Assembly (NCBI GenBank): GCA_017643215.1
Contig: JAEPNV010000007.1
Span: 1-64,000 of the forward strand
Reading direction: 5' to 3'
DNA from: Roseibium sp.
GTDB lineage: Bacteria > Pseudomonadota > Alphaproteobacteria > Rhizobiales > Stappiaceae
Length of the DNA stretch: 64,000 bases
Both the position numbers and the translations under genes were made by a program. Below are positions 55,250 to 64,000 of this stretch, piece by piece; within the stretch, counting starts at the first letter, position 1; every line of letters starts with the position of its first letter. The notes below the pieces were generated by a model. That model did not search any database, had not been told where the DNA came from, and worked only from the letters and a program-made list of their open reading frames with translations.

Positions 55250-56191
55250 ATGAGCACTGAAGCTGAGATTACCGCCATTCCGCAAACCGTCGACCTGGCA
55301 TCCGAGTATGAAACGTCTGGTGTCGCGGAGGTCTTGCGCGAGCTGGACGAGGAGCTGATCGGTCTGGCGCCGGTCAAGCAGCGCATCCGGGAAACGGCAG
55401 CACTGCTGCTCGTCGACCGCGCCCGGCGCACCCTCGGCCTCAGCCACGAGACGCCGACCCTGCACATGAGCTTTTCCGGTAATCCGGGCACCGGCAAGAC
55501 CACCGTCGCGCTCAAGATGGCTGGTCTGCTGCACCGCCTCGGCTATGTCCGAAAGGGGCATCTAGTGAGCGTGACGCGCGACGATCTCGTCGGCCAATAT
55601 ATCGGCCACACGGCGCCCAAGACCAAAGAGGTCCTTAAGAAGGCGATGGGCGGCGTACTCTTTATCGATGAGGCCTATTACCTTTACCGCCCGGACAATG
55701 AACGCGACTACGGCCAGGAGGCGATCGAGATCCTGCTCCAGGTCATGGAGAACAACCGCGACGATCTCGTTGTGATTATGGCCGGCTACGCGGACCGGAT
55801 GGACCAGTTTTTCACCGCCAATCCCGGCTTCAGGTCGCGCATTGCACATCACATCGAGTTTCCGGACTATACCGACACCGAGCTTCTGAACATATCAGAA
55901 CGGATGCTGGCGGAGCAGAATTACCGGCTCAGCCCAGCGGCCGAGACGGCAATGAAGGACTATATCGCTTTGCGCCGGAAACAGCCGCATTTCGCCAATG
56001 CCCGTTCGATCCGCAACGCTCTGGACCGCGCGCGGCTGCGCCAGGCGAACCGGCTGTTCGAGACCGCCAAAGGGCCGCTCGATGCCGCCGCGCTCAGCAC
56101 CATCGGCGAAGAGGACATTCGGGCAAGCCGGGTGTTTCAAGGCGGCCTTGATGTGGACCGAAGCCCGCCGGCACGGGAGGACACTGCATGA
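55250..56191 (+). CDS. cbbX: red-type RuBisCO activase, AAA+ protein CbbX
   Basis: A 313-aa AAA+ ATPase that removes inhibitory sugar phosphates from form I red-type RuBisCO by pulling on the large-subunit C-terminus. It has Walker A GNPGTGKT (77-84), the pore-loop region [20 protein letters not shown] and Walker [17 protein letters not shown], then [10 protein letters not shown] and an arginine-rich sensor-2 helix. The start at 55250 (MSTEAEI) is chosen over an upstream frame that overlaps cbbS. Confidence 0.95.
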   Translation: MSTEAEITAIPQTVDLASEYETSGVAEVLRELDEELIGLAPVKQRIRETAALLLVDRARRTLGLSHETPTLHMSFSGNPGTGKTTVALKMAGLLHRLGYVRKGHLVSVTRDDLVGQYIGHTAPKTKEVLKKAMGGVLFIDEAYYLYRPDNERDYGQEAIEILLQVMENNRDDLVVIMAGYADRMDQFFTANPGFRSRIAHHIEFPDYTDTELLNISERMLAEQNYRLSPAAETAMKDYIALRRKQPHFANARSIRNALDRARLRQANRLFETAKGPLDAAALSTIGEEDIRASRVFQGGLDVDRSPPAREDTA

Positions 56192-56889
56192 CCTTTGACA
56201 AGACCATCAAAATCGCCCCGTCGATCCTGTCCGCGGATTTCGCCGATTTCGGCCGTGAGATCCGGGCGATCGAGGCGGAAGGGTGCGACTGGGTCCATGT
56301 GGATGTCATGGACGGCCATTTCGTCCCCAATCTCACGTTTGGTCCACCGCTCTGCAAGGCGATCCGCAAGCACATCACCACCGTCATGGACGTGCACTTG
56401 ATGATCGCGCCGGTCGATCCTTACATCGAGGCGTTTGCCGAGGCTGGCGCGGATATCATCACGGCGCATCTGGAAGCCGGCCCGCACACGCATCGCACGC
56501 TTCAGGCCATCAAGGCCACCGGCAAGAAGGCAGGTCTTGCGCTCAATCCCGGCACGTCCGTGGACGCCGCCGTCCCGTTGCTCGATCTCGTCGATTTGGT
56601 CTGTGTGATGACCGTCAATCCCGGATATGGCGGGCAGAAATTCATACACAGTCAGGTCGATCAGATCCGGCGCTTGCGGAGCCTGATCGGAGACCGGCCG
56701 GTCCATATCGAAGTTGACGGCGGCGTCGATCCTGTCACGGCGCCGCTCGTTGTCGACGCCGGGGCGGATGTGCTTGTTGCCGGCTCCGCCGTGTATCGTG
56801 GCGGCAGCGCCGAGACATCGAGCGTTTACGGCGCCAACATGCGGGCCATTCGGGAGGCCGCGCAAATTGAGCGCAAGATGACCGCATAG
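56188..56889 (+). CDS. cbbE: ribulose-phosphate 3-epimerase
   Basis: A 233-aa TIM-barrel epimerase linking xylulose 5-phosphate and ribulose 5-phosphate. It has [36 protein letters not shown] (metal-binding His-Asp), [13 protein letters not shown] and [20 protein letters not shown]. Starts with ATGA overlap at the cbbX stop. Confidence 0.96.
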   Translation: MTFDKTIKIAPSILSADFADFGREIRAIEAEGCDWVHVDVMDGHFVPNLTFGPPLCKAIRKHITTVMDVHLMIAPVDPYIEAFAEAGADIITAHLEAGPHTHRTLQAIKATGKKAGLALNPGTSVDAAVPLLDLVDLVCVMTVNPGYGGQKFIHSQVDQIRRLRSLIGDRPVHIEVDGGVDPVTAPLVVDAGADVLVAGSAVYRGGSAETSSVYGANMRAIREAAQIERKMTA

Positions 56890-56937
56890 AGTTTCGTCGC
56901 GCCCCTTTCTGCCACGACCTAAAAACCGGGATATTGA

Positions 56938-57612
56938 ATGACCGCACCAATCGTTGTTTTTGATCTTGATGGAACCCTCATCGACAGCTTGCCTGATATC
57001 CACGCCGCGTCAGCCAGGTTGCTGGCGGCGGAAGGTTTGGCGCCCTTGCCGCTTGAACGGACACGCGCCTTCATTGGCCGCGGCGTGCCCGCATTGATCG
57101 ACCAGATCATTGCGGCAACGCCATTGGATGCGGCGGACCTGGACCGTCTGATTGCAGCGTTTCTGGCGGACTACAACGCCAATTCAGCGCACCTGACGCG
57201 CTTGTATCCCAATGTTTTACAGTGCTTGACACGGTTAAACGACCTGGGATTTCGACTTGGTGTGTGCACCAACAAGCCGCTTGAACCGACCCAACACATT
57301 CTCAAAGCCTATGGTTTGTCGGACCTGATTTGCGGCGTTGTCGGCGGTGACAGTTTTCCGGCCAAAAAACCCGATCCAACAGGCCTTAAAAGCCTGATTG
57401 AACGTCTTGGGAACGGACCGGCGCTTTACATCGGCGACAGCGCCATCGACGCGCTGACCGCGACTCGCGCCGCGATCCCCTTCGGTTTGTTCACCGAGGG
57501 TTATCTCAACGCCAATCCGGCTGACGTTCACTCCACCTTCCAGTTTGACGCTTTTGGCGAGCTTGCCTCAATCGTCGAGGATCTCCTTGCGCGGCCGGGA
57601 GCACCGGCATGA
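56938..57612 (+). CDS. cbbZ: phosphoglycolate phosphatase (HAD family)
   Basis: A 224-aa HAD hydrolase with catalytic DLDGTLIDS (nucleophile Asp at about residue 8), GVCTNKP (motif II Thr), KKPDP (motif III Lys) and YIGDSAIDALTA (motif IV). It removes the phosphate of 2-phosphoglycolate formed by RuBisCO oxygenation. In YIGDSAID the second acidic residue is in the usual place. It overlaps cbbY by 4 bp. Confidence 0.92.
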   Translation: MTAPIVVFDLDGTLIDSLPDIHAASARLLAAEGLAPLPLERTRAFIGRGVPALIDQIIAATPLDAADLDRLIAAFLADYNANSAHLTRLYPNVLQCLTRLNDLGFRLGVCTNKPLEPTQHILKAYGLSDLICGVVGGDSFPAKKPDPTGLKSLIERLGNGPALYIGDSAIDALTATRAAIPFGLFTEGYLNANPADVHSTFQFDAFGELASIVEDLLARPGAPA

Positions 57613-58274
57613 GGGCGTTGATCTTTGACGTCGACGGCACGCTGGCTGAAACCGAGGAGCTTCACCGCCGAGCCTTTAATGACAGTTTTAAGGACGCCGG
57701 ACTGGATTGGCACTGGACTGCGGAAATCTACGCTCAGCTTTTAAAAACCACCGGAGGCAAGGAGCGAATGCGTGTCTGGCGGGATCAAACAGGCAGCGAT
57801 GTTTCCAACACGAAAATCGCCGACCTTCACACCGTGAAGACCGCGCGCTACGGCGCGTTGATTGCCGGAGGTGAAATCTCACTCCGCCCGGGGATCCCGG
57901 AGCTGATTGCGTACGCAAAGTCAAACAACCTTCGACTGGCGATCGCAACGACCACAAGCCACCCAAACGTCGATGCCCTATGCCGTTCCTGTTTTAAAAG
58001 ACCGGTCGAGGACATTTTCGAGGTTGTTGCCGCCGGAGACGAGGTTCGGGAGAAAAAACCAGCACCGGATGTCTATCTCCTAGCCTTGGAGCGGCTGGGG
58101 CTTGAGCCCGATGACACTATCGCTGTGGAGGACAGCCAAAACGGTGTTCTGTCCGCAAAGGCGGCGGGCCTGAAAGTCGTCGCGGCGCCCTCGACCTTCA
58201 CACATTCCGACCCGCTTGATGCCGCCGACAAGGTCGCACCGGTTCTTTCAGTTGATCTGCTCATGGATTTGTAA
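57609..58274 (+). CDS. cbbY: CbbY-type HAD phosphatase
   Basis: A 221-aa HAD protein with DVDGTLAETEELHRRAFNDSFKDAGLDWHW, the recognised CbbY opening, then AIATTTSHPNVDAL (motif II), EKKPAPDVYLLALERL (motif III) and IAVEDSQNGVLSAKAAGL (motif IV). CbbY is thought to remove the dead-end inhibitor xylulose-1,5-bisphosphate. It is the last gene of the cbb operon. CCCC/GGGG with flanking AAG/CTT at 58273-58303 could form a weak terminator after it. Confidence 0.93.
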   Translation: MRALIFDVDGTLAETEELHRRAFNDSFKDAGLDWHWTAEIYAQLLKTTGGKERMRVWRDQTGSDVSNTKIADLHTVKTARYGALIAGGEISLRPGIPELIAYAKSNNLRLAIATTTSHPNVDALCRSCFKRPVEDIFEVVAAGDEVREKKPAPDVYLLALERLGLEPDDTIAVEDSQNGVLSAKAAGLKVVAAPSTFTHSDPLDAADKVAPVLSVDLLMDL

Positions 58275-58520
58275 GTCCCCGCGATTGAACCCATTGGGGC
58301 TTTCACGAGATCCAAATGCTCTGCTTGGACGCGAATAGGCCGACTGTTTATTCGGAAATGCCGAACCACGACTTTGCCCGGGAATCATGCATGCAAAATC
58401 CTATATCCACGCCGAAGCAAAACAACTTCTACTTCTATAAAAACGCGGCAGGATTGGCGTTCGAAACGTGAGTGTTTTCGTGAGGACCCAATGGCAAGAC
58501 AACTTGGACGATCAGACGGC
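58275..58520. other. convergent intergenic region between cbb operon and polysaccharide cluster
   Basis: No gene is supported. Only a weak stem-loop (CCCC 58277-58280 with GGGG 58296-58299, then CTTTC) is seen near the cbbY stop. Confidence 0.4.
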
Positions 58521-59204
58521 TTAGTAGGCGTTTTTGCCGGCATTGAGTGCGCGAAGAGTCTTCAAAATGATCGTAATATCCCCGCGGATTGACCAATCGC
58601 GTATGTATTGCAAATCGAACTGCAGCCGCTTTTGCATGTCGGCTAAAGTGATAATAGGACCTCGTGCGCCGTTGATCTGCGCCTGCCCGGTCAAACCGGG
58701 TTTCACGCAGTAGCGCAGCGTGTATGCAGGAAACTGCGGGGCGAGCAAAGCGTCGAGCTCAATTGGATGCGGCCGCGGCCCCACCAAGGACATTTCGCCG
58801 ACCAAGACGTTGAAGAGCTGCGGTAACTCATCCAGGCTCAAGGCTCGAAGCAAGCGGCCCAGGCGCGTCACACGAGGATCGTCCGGGCCCTTTGTTTGTT
58901 CAAAGGGCACCTTCGCCTTTTGATGCAGCATTGTTCTGAACTTCCAAACCTGAAATGGTTTTTGATCAAGTCCGGTCCGTGTTTGCCGGTAAAAGACTGG
59001 GCCACCATCCTGCAAAAAGATCGCAAGCGCGATCAGGCTTAGACCCGGCGTAAGGACTGCCAGTCCGAACGAACTGCCCGCAATATCAATGAACCGCTTC
59101 AGCCGGGATCTCGCGCAAATCGAGGCACAGGCTTTAAGACCTGGAGATATGGGCCCTTCCGCCAACGCTGAAAAATCTGGCTCGGCTTCTTGATTGTAAG
59201 TCAT
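58521..59204 (-). CDS. sugar transferase initiating exopolysaccharide synthesis (short WbaP/PssA-like)
   Basis: A 227-aa polyprenyl-phosphate sugar-1-phosphate transferase. One membrane helix near 40-60 ([20 protein letters not shown]) is followed by the catalytic domain with [36 protein letters not shown] and [13 protein letters not shown]. It lacks the long N-terminal membrane part of WbaP/WcaJ and is the short PssA/PglC type. It loads the first sugar onto the lipid carrier at the inner membrane. It is the last gene of the minus-strand polysaccharide run. Confidence 0.92.
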   Translation of the reverse strand: MTYNQEAEPDFSALAEGPISPGLKACASICARSRLKRFIDIAGSSFGLAVLTPGLSLIALAIFLQDGGPVFYRQTRTGLDQKPFQVWKFRTMLHQKAKVPFEQTKGPDDPRVTRLGRLLRALSLDELPQLFNVLVGEMSLVGPRPHPIELDALLAPQFPAYTLRYCVKPGLTGQAQINGARGPIITLADMQKRLQFDLQYIRDWSIRGDITIILKTLRALNAGKNAY

Positions 59205-59242
59205 TGGTCTACGCCACCTTCGGCCTTAAAATTGTAAAATTA

Positions 59243-60232
59243 TCAAAAATAAACTTTAGATTGCAACGGTGCTTCCGCGGGCTTTTCCTGCATGACGTTT
59301 GAGTTCGCGCCGCTCTCGGCCAACGCACCGACAGGGCCGTCCTGGTGCCGCGACGGCTTGGTGAACAGCCGCTCCAGTTCCACCGGGTCAAACCGTTCGT
59401 TCGCGCCCGCGGTGATATGGCTGATCTCACCGACAAAAAGCTGCTCGCCGCCATCGGTGAAAAAATCGACCCTCACGTAGTCCGCGAACCGGGCGATCTG
59501 CCGAGCAACATCCATCATTTTTGAAAGCTGAGCTGGTTTGAGCGCTTCAAGCTCGGAAAAAGAACGCAAAGAGATTTGACCGGAAACCAGTGATCGGCCG
59601 GGAAACTGGCGCCAATCGGATGTAAGCTGAATGGTTTCTTCTCGATCAGCGGCGTGCCTTAGCCGAATGCCCACGGAGGTCAATTGCCCGCGATACATGT
59701 GAAATCGATAATCGTGACACAAGGCACCATTCAGCTTCAGCCAGGGCTCTACAATGATTTTTGGCTGAAGTTTCTGATAGTTGCGCTCTCCCGTCATATC
59801 CGCGAAATTCATCTTCAGCCAGTCCAGCATCCTGGCGCGCTCGCCATCGGATATCGCGCCGCTTTCATGGAAGATCACCTCGTTGGACATGTGCGTTGGT
59901 TTGATCACGCAGTTGTCGGGGAAGACAAATCGTTCAACCTCACCCGCATCGCGAAGAACCGCCAGGGTCGGGACGCAGAGGTCTTCTCCGATGAGACCGC
60001 GCACGAAAATCTTGGCGTACTCCTTGTCCGAGGTGAACGAGCGAAAAACGATGTCGGATTCGATCGCTCTGATCCGAAACAGCAAATCGTTGAGATAGCC
60101 GGTTCGATTAAAATTGGGCCACCGGCGATGCTTTATGAGAAAGGCCAGCGCCTGATAGCCGTTGGACACGATCCAGGGGCGAAACAAATACCCCAGCGCC
60201 GGGTAGGATCTCACGAGACGGAATCTGGACAT
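59243..60232 (-). CDS. ATP-grasp-fold protein, TupA-like
   Basis: A 329-aa protein resembling the TupA-like ATP-grasp family found in polysaccharide loci. It has SDKEYAKIFVRGLIGEDLCV, FVFPDNCVIKPTHMSNEV (ATP-binding Lys), IIVEPWLKLNGALCHDYRFH and FADYVRVDFFTDGGEQLFVG followed by EISHITAGANERF (metal/ATP site). ATP-grasp enzymes join carboxylates to amines or other nucleophiles, so it may attach an amino acid to the polymer. The C-terminal Gln/Glu-rich tail (RHQDGPVGALAESG...) is variable. It overlaps the GT4 gene by 22 bp. Confidence 0.8.
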   Translation of the reverse strand: MSRFRLVRSYPALGYLFRPWIVSNGYQALAFLIKHRRWPNFNRTGYLNDLLFRIRAIESDIVFRSFTSDKEYAKIFVRGLIGEDLCVPTLAVLRDAGEVERFVFPDNCVIKPTHMSNEVIFHESGAISDGERARMLDWLKMNFADMTGERNYQKLQPKIIVEPWLKLNGALCHDYRFHMYRGQLTSVGIRLRHAADREETIQLTSDWRQFPGRSLVSGQISLRSFSELEALKPAQLSKMMDVARQIARFADYVRVDFFTDGGEQLFVGEISHITAGANERFDPVELERLFTKPSRHQDGPVGALAESGANSNVMQEKPAEAPLQSKVYF

Positions 60233-61443
60233 TTGACGAGTTCCATTTGGCTGTTCGAACGCCCCCGCTGCCGCGCCAACGCGCGGGCGTAAATCTGTTC
60301 GGTTTGGGCAAGGATGGTTTTTGGATGGAACTTTTCGCGGTGTGTGCGCAGCGCTTCGTCTCCGAGCGCGGCCGCCAGTCCGTCCTCTGTCAAAATGCGC
60401 GTGAGTGCATCGTCCAGCTGCTGCTCATCACCCGGTTTAACAATCAAGCCGTTTCGGCCGTGGGCCACACTTTCGGCCAGCCCACCGGCATTTGAAACAA
60501 TCGCGGGGACACCGCAGGAAAAGGCCTCCACCGGTGTTCGCCCAAACGGCTCCTCCCAAACGCTGCAGTTGACCACCGCCATCGCGTTAGCCATGCGATC
60601 CAAACTTTCCTCAGAACTCAATTGGCCTGCAAATTCGATTGACGGATCACCGTCCGCCAACTGGCGGAGCTGCGTTTGCATCGGCCCTGACCCGGCGACG
60701 GTCAAACGCGCGTTGCGCGGGCGGCAGCGCCAGGCGCGGATCAATCGATCGACACCTTTTTCGGGTACAAACCGTGCTGCGCAAAAAATCTCGCGCCGCC
60801 GTTTCGTAAAGGGAACCTGGCGGCCCGGCGCGAACGCTGAGTAGCGCTTATGAATTCGATCGGCAGGGAAACCGCCATCAATATGGGCGGCCCGGACATG
60901 ATCCGAGATAGCAATGAACGCGTCCACGCGGTTGGTATAGGTGCCGAGAGCTTTGTGAAGCGCCACGGTCGTGGCCGGAACAACGCTGGCGAGGCGGCTG
61001 CCGCGGTAGCATTTGTGAACAATGCCCCGCCAAGGCCAAACCGCCTTTGCGCAGGATTTGCAGATTGCGCCGGCCCGGAAAAACCCGGCATTCACACAAA
61101 GATGACGATAATTGCGCAGGTGCTGGACGGTGGCGATACCTTGCCGTGCGGCGTCGAATAGGATTGCCGGCGAAAGAAGCGGGAACGCGTTCTGAACGTG
61201 AAGAAGGTCATACCTTTGTGCGTTGAGCCGGCGTCTCAACTCGCGCGTCGCCGACGCTGACCATATCGCGTTCAACGCGGTCGCGATACTGCCCGATTCT
61301 GGGATCTGATCGTTGCTGACCTCCCAAAGATCGACGCTGTGGCCAGCGGACCGCAGAAGCCCGACTTCTTCATGAGTGGAGTTGTCCTCGCCTCCTGGCG
61401 CCTTGTAGCGATTATGGGCCATGAGCACGCGGAACACTGTCAT
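60211..61443 (-). CDS. glycosyltransferase family 4
   Basis: A 410-aa GT-B-fold glycosyltransferase. N-terminal acceptor domain: LMAHNRYKAPGGEDNSTHEE and YDLLHVQNAFPLLSPAI. It has a CX2C-like CKSCAKA segment near residue 126 in the hypothetical metal position. C-terminal donor domain: FCAARFVPEKGVDRLIRAWR, LTVAGSGPMQTQLRQLA and GRTPVEAFSCGVPAIVSNAG with the ExxxxxxxE-type motif. It transfers a sugar from a nucleotide donor during repeat-unit assembly. Starts overlapping the ligase/polymerase stop (ATGA). Confidence 0.9.
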   Translation of the reverse strand: MTVFRVLMAHNRYKAPGGEDNSTHEEVGLLRSAGHSVDLWEVSNDQIPESGSIATALNAIWSASATRELRRRLNAQRYDLLHVQNAFPLLSPAILFDAARQGIATVQHLRNYRHLCVNAGFFRAGAICKSCAKAVWPWRGIVHKCYRGSRLASVVPATTVALHKALGTYTNRVDAFIAISDHVRAAHIDGGFPADRIHKRYSAFAPGRQVPFTKRRREIFCAARFVPEKGVDRLIRAWRCRPRNARLTVAGSGPMQTQLRQLADGDPSIEFAGQLSSEESLDRMANAMAVVNCSVWEEPFGRTPVEAFSCGVPAIVSNAGGLAESVAHGRNGLIVKPGDEQQLDDALTRILTEDGLAAALGDEALRTHREKFHPKTILAQTEQIYARALARQRGRSNSQMELVKCPDSVS

Positions 61444-62768
61444 CGCGTTCTCCCGCCCAAGTGATCCAGATAAGGCTGAGCTGTTTTTCGTTCGCTAGCT
61501 AAATACGCGGCTGACAGACCCGCCAGAACAAACAGCAGATTGTCAAAGAAGCTCGACCATAACAGGACCGACTCCATCATGTTTCTGCCAAGCACGAAAA
61601 GTGCGATCGAAAGAAACAGGAAGGCGGCACCGCGGCCATTGGATGCTCGTGTCGCCGACCAGAGCGTGCTGACAATGAAGGCGGTCAGAAGCAGTAGGCC
61701 GACCAGACCGGTATCCAGTGCGATATCAAGAAAGCCGTTGTGGCTGCTCCCCGTGGCCCGAATGAACTCGATTTCCGAATGCAGTTTCGGCGACAACTCT
61801 CCGATGCCCCAAAAGCCGCGATACCCATGGCCGAAAGCCGGCGCCTCGGTAATGTGGCTGTAGATGAACGCCCAGATGTTGGTACGTCCTGTGAAGGTCG
61901 GATCACCGAACATCCAGCGAAGCAGGTCGTCTGGTGTAAACAGCCATATCTGAGCCGCAACAACCGACGCCGACACGATGGCGCCCCCCGCAATTGCCAT
62001 GACAAGCATCGCGTTCGCGTTCAGCCGCGGCGATAGGTACAAAACGCCAAACGCAGCCGCTGGGGCGAAAACGGCAAGTGCGATGGCGGTTTTCGATTCA
62101 CTTGCGACGAGAACAATCACTGCGATTGCTGAAACCGCCACAGCGGAAAACCGAATCCACGTTCCGCGGTTGCCAATATGGGCCAGCGCTACAATGAGAG
62201 CACATGCGGCCGCCCCACCCAGCGTGTTTTTGTAAGGGTAGATCCCTTGATGTCCGATCGAACCGGGCGGACGCATGACCACGAAAAGGAGGTTGATCGC
62301 CATCGCGACGGCAAAGACCCATAAAATGTTCCGGAAAATCTTCAACGGATCGCCTGACATGGCGATCGATAGGGCCAGGAGTGCACATAAGACGCTCTGG
62401 TAGGTCGCGAGCATGAAGGACCGGGCTGGCGCGGGCGACCAGGTGGCCGACACAAGTGCGAAACACAGAAACGCGACCAACGGAACCAGAACGGGCAACA
62501 ACGCTTGCCACCGGCGCGGGTACACGATCGTTGAAAGAAACGCTAGCGAGACGAACAGAACCGGGATGAGCAACTGCGCCAGCAAGGTGGACTTTTCGAT
62601 TTGATCGGCGCCGCCAAGACCGGAATCCGTCACCGGCTGGAGATTGATCAGCGGATCAATCACAAGCGAATAAGCGATTACAACGGCCGGAACGAGTGCG
62701 GCATACTGGCGGACAACCGTTTCGAAAGTGGCACCTGAAGCCGATGCATCGCTGGCAATCGCCGTCAT
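61440..62768 (-). CDS. O-antigen ligase/polymerase (Wzy/WaaL) family membrane protein
   Basis: A 442-aa protein with about 11-12 hydrophobic segments and a large loop in the second half (AFIYSHITEAPAFGHGYRGF...) that holds the typical His in SSHNGFLDIALDTGLVGLLL. It polymerises repeat units or joins the chain to an acceptor at the periplasmic face. Wzy and WaaL cannot be separated by sequence alone; neighbouring Wzz-like and sugar transferase genes favour Wzy. Confidence 0.85.
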   Translation of the reverse strand: MTAIASDASASGATFETVVRQYAALVPAVVIAYSLVIDPLINLQPVTDSGLGGADQIEKSTLLAQLLIPVLFVSLAFLSTIVYPRRWQALLPVLVPLVAFLCFALVSATWSPAPARSFMLATYQSVLCALLALSIAMSGDPLKIFRNILWVFAVAMAINLLFVVMRPPGSIGHQGIYPYKNTLGGAAACALIVALAHIGNRGTWIRFSAVAVSAIAVIVLVASESKTAIALAVFAPAAAFGVLYLSPRLNANAMLVMAIAGGAIVSASVVAAQIWLFTPDDLLRWMFGDPTFTGRTNIWAFIYSHITEAPAFGHGYRGFWGIGELSPKLHSEIEFIRATGSSHNGFLDIALDTGLVGLLLLTAFIVSTLWSATRASNGRGAAFLFLSIALFVLGRNMMESVLLWSSFFDNLLFVLAGLSAAYLASERKTAQPYLDHLGGRTR

Positions 62769-62833
62769 GCCACACCTCTAGATCCGCAACGCAAGGTGAG
62801 TGGCCGCACAAAGGGCCTGTGCAATCGTCCAGG

Positions 62834-64000
62834 TCATCGGTAGATCGTCCTGTATCGGTTGCCCGAAGAACGGGCATCTGCATGGGCCCGGTAAGGCGGT
62901 TTGGATGGCGCCGGCTGCCCTGCTCCCAAAAGGTGCCGCGTCCAGACAATCGTCACCCCGAGGATGAGACCCAGAACCGCCGCAGCGGGCAACAGCAGTT
63001 TCACCACCGGCTGGCTGGGCCGTGTCGCGGGATAGGCCTCCGAGATCTTTCGCGCCGTGCTCTTGGGGATACCGATCTGTTCTGTCGCTTCCTTCGAGCG
63101 CGTGAGAAAAGACTGGTAGACCGACTGGGTCGCTTCGGCCTCACGCTGCAATTCCTGTAGTTGGACGGAATTCTCGTTCGAGTTGGCCATGCGCTCTTGC
63201 AAACGGGCAACTTCATCGGACAAGGAACGCGTGTTTTCGACGGCGGTGTCGTACTCAACCTGAAGACGGGCCAGAATTCTGGAGAACTCGACATCGATCG
63301 AATTCTGCAAGGCGATCTTCCGCTCCCGGAGCTCGATCAGGCGTGGGTGTCCGGGCATGAGGGATGACGAAAGCGCTGCTTCTGCCGATTCAACTGATGC
63401 ATAATTCGTCTGCAACTGCGTCATGACCTGCGACTGCGGTCCGCCGTTCACCGGCCCAAATTGGGCCGCGCCAAGCGCGCCTGCAGTTTTGACCTGATTG
63501 AGCGTGGCAAGGGCCTCTTTTTCGCGGCCCTGCGACTGGCTGAGCTGTTCGTTGAGATCTTGCAGTTGTTGCTCGACCACCAGAACATTTTGGGTGCCAA
63601 TGAGATCGTTGACGCGGCGATAATCTTCGACGCGGCGGGCCGCCAGACGGGCATTTTCCGACAACTCGTCCAACCGGGACCGGAGGCTTTGGGCCGCTTC
63701 AAGCGTGGAATCGGCGGCCGCGAGGTTTGATTCCTCGATGTAGATATCGGCAATCCGGTTCGCGAGCCGCGCGGCTTTTGGCGCGCTTTCCGACAGCATC
63801 GAGATTGCGATGACGTAGGTGTTACGCTGCCGCTCGATCCGGAGGCTATCTCTCAAGGTGCTGTTGGCCCGGTCGAACCGGCTCATCGAGTTCCAGTGCT
63901 GCAGCCGCGGACCATAGACTGCGCCCTTGGCTATGGCTTTGAAGATGCCGAACAAAGAAACGCGATCCGAGCCGGCGAATTCGGGATCTTCCGCCAAGTT
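62834..64000 (-). CDS. polysaccharide chain-length/export protein, Wzz/GumC type (5' part beyond window)
   Basis: At least 388 residues are visible; the N-terminus lies outside the right edge, as the frame stays open at NLAEDPEF. Long coiled-coil region from about AADSTLEAAQSLRSRLDELS to SVQLQELQREAEATQSVYQS, then FLTRSKEATEQIG, a Pro-rich junction (AYPATRPSQPVV) and a last membrane helix VVKLLLPAAAVLGLILGVTI. No C-terminal BY-kinase domain follows the helix. Such proteins set chain length or bridge to the outer-membrane exporter. Confidence 0.9.
   Translation of the reverse strand, partial: NLAEDPEFAGSDRVSLFGIFKAIAKGAVYGPRLQHWNSMSRFDRANSTLRDSLRIERQRNTYVIAISMLSESAPKAARLANRIADIYIEESNLAAADSTLEAAQSLRSRLDELSENARLAARRVEDYRRVNDLIGTQNVLVVEQQLQDLNEQLSQSQGREKEALATLNQVKTAGALGAAQFGPVNGGPQSQVMTQLQTNYASVESAEAALSSSLMPGHPRLIELRERKIALQNSIDVEFSRILARLQVEYDTAVENTRSLSDEVARLQERMANSNENSVQLQELQREAEATQSVYQSFLTRSKEATEQIGIPKSTARKISEAYPATRPSQPVVKLLLPAAAVLGLILGVTIVWTRHLLGAGQPAPSKPPYRAHADARSSGNRYRTIYR

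Overview
The window looks like a chromosomal segment (or large replicon) of a metabolically versatile, GC-rich alphaproteobacterium. Form I red-type RuBisCO in a cbbR<>cbbFPTKALSXEZY arrangement, three TRAP transporters and many ABC/LacI/DeoR-controlled catabolic islands point to Hyphomicrobiales or Rhodobacterales, plausibly a marine Stappiaceae-like bacterium. The taxon is an inference from gene content, not from a marker gene. No rRNA, intact tRNA or CRISPR array was seen.

Layout. 1-500: 5' part of an IS4-family transposase cut by the window edge. 697-3545 (-): TRAP transporter 1. 3546-4080: non-coding, with a tRNA-3'-end-like remnant. 4081-4890 (-): an SDR dehydrogenase, divergent from 5090-9843 (+), an RbsB-type sugar ABC transporter. 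9913-11733 (+): an unusual cytoplasmic regulator joining a helix-turn-helix to a solute-binding-protein fold. 11996-13036 (-): a LacI repressor, divergent from 13193-20701 (+), which encodes an OsmC protein, a 3-hydroxyisobutyrate-dehydrogenase-like enzyme, a complete Liv-type ABC importer, a GST and a small DMT-type membrane protein. 20823-27879 (+): an M24 hydrolase-like protein, 2-oxoacid/acetoin dehydrogenase E1 alpha and beta, an E2 split over two genes, and a semialdehyde dehydrogenase. It is followed by a broken SDR gene (27893-28260).

28456-33426 (-): CaiB-type CoA-transferase, HMG-CoA-lyase-like enzyme and TRAP transporter 2, divergent from a LysR regulator (33534-34466). 34660-45734 (-): the most interesting island. 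It holds a DeoR regulator, TRAP transporter 3, PfkB kinase, LacD-type aldolase, fucose/arabinose-isomerase-superfamily protein, Gfo/Idh/MocA protein, aldose 1-epimerase and semialdehyde dehydrogenase. This is the gene set expected for a sulfo-EMP2-like sulfoquinovose pathway, here paired with a TRAP importer. 46020-58274: CbbR and a complete Calvin-cycle operon. 58521-64000 (-): an exopolysaccharide/O-polymer cluster that runs off the right edge.

Regulation visible in the sequence. A 15-bp element, CATCCA-N3-(T/C)GGACA, occurs upstream of the sugar ABC operon, of the HTH-SBP fusion gene itself, and of the M24/E1/E2 operon, so these three units may form one regulon. Two tandem perfect 12-bp LacI-type palindromes lie just downstream of a sigma70-like promoter ahead of the OsmC operon. 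A perfect 10-bp inverted repeat lies between the DeoR gene and the TRAP operon it probably controls. A TNA-N7-TNA CbbR-type box lies between cbbR and cbbF.
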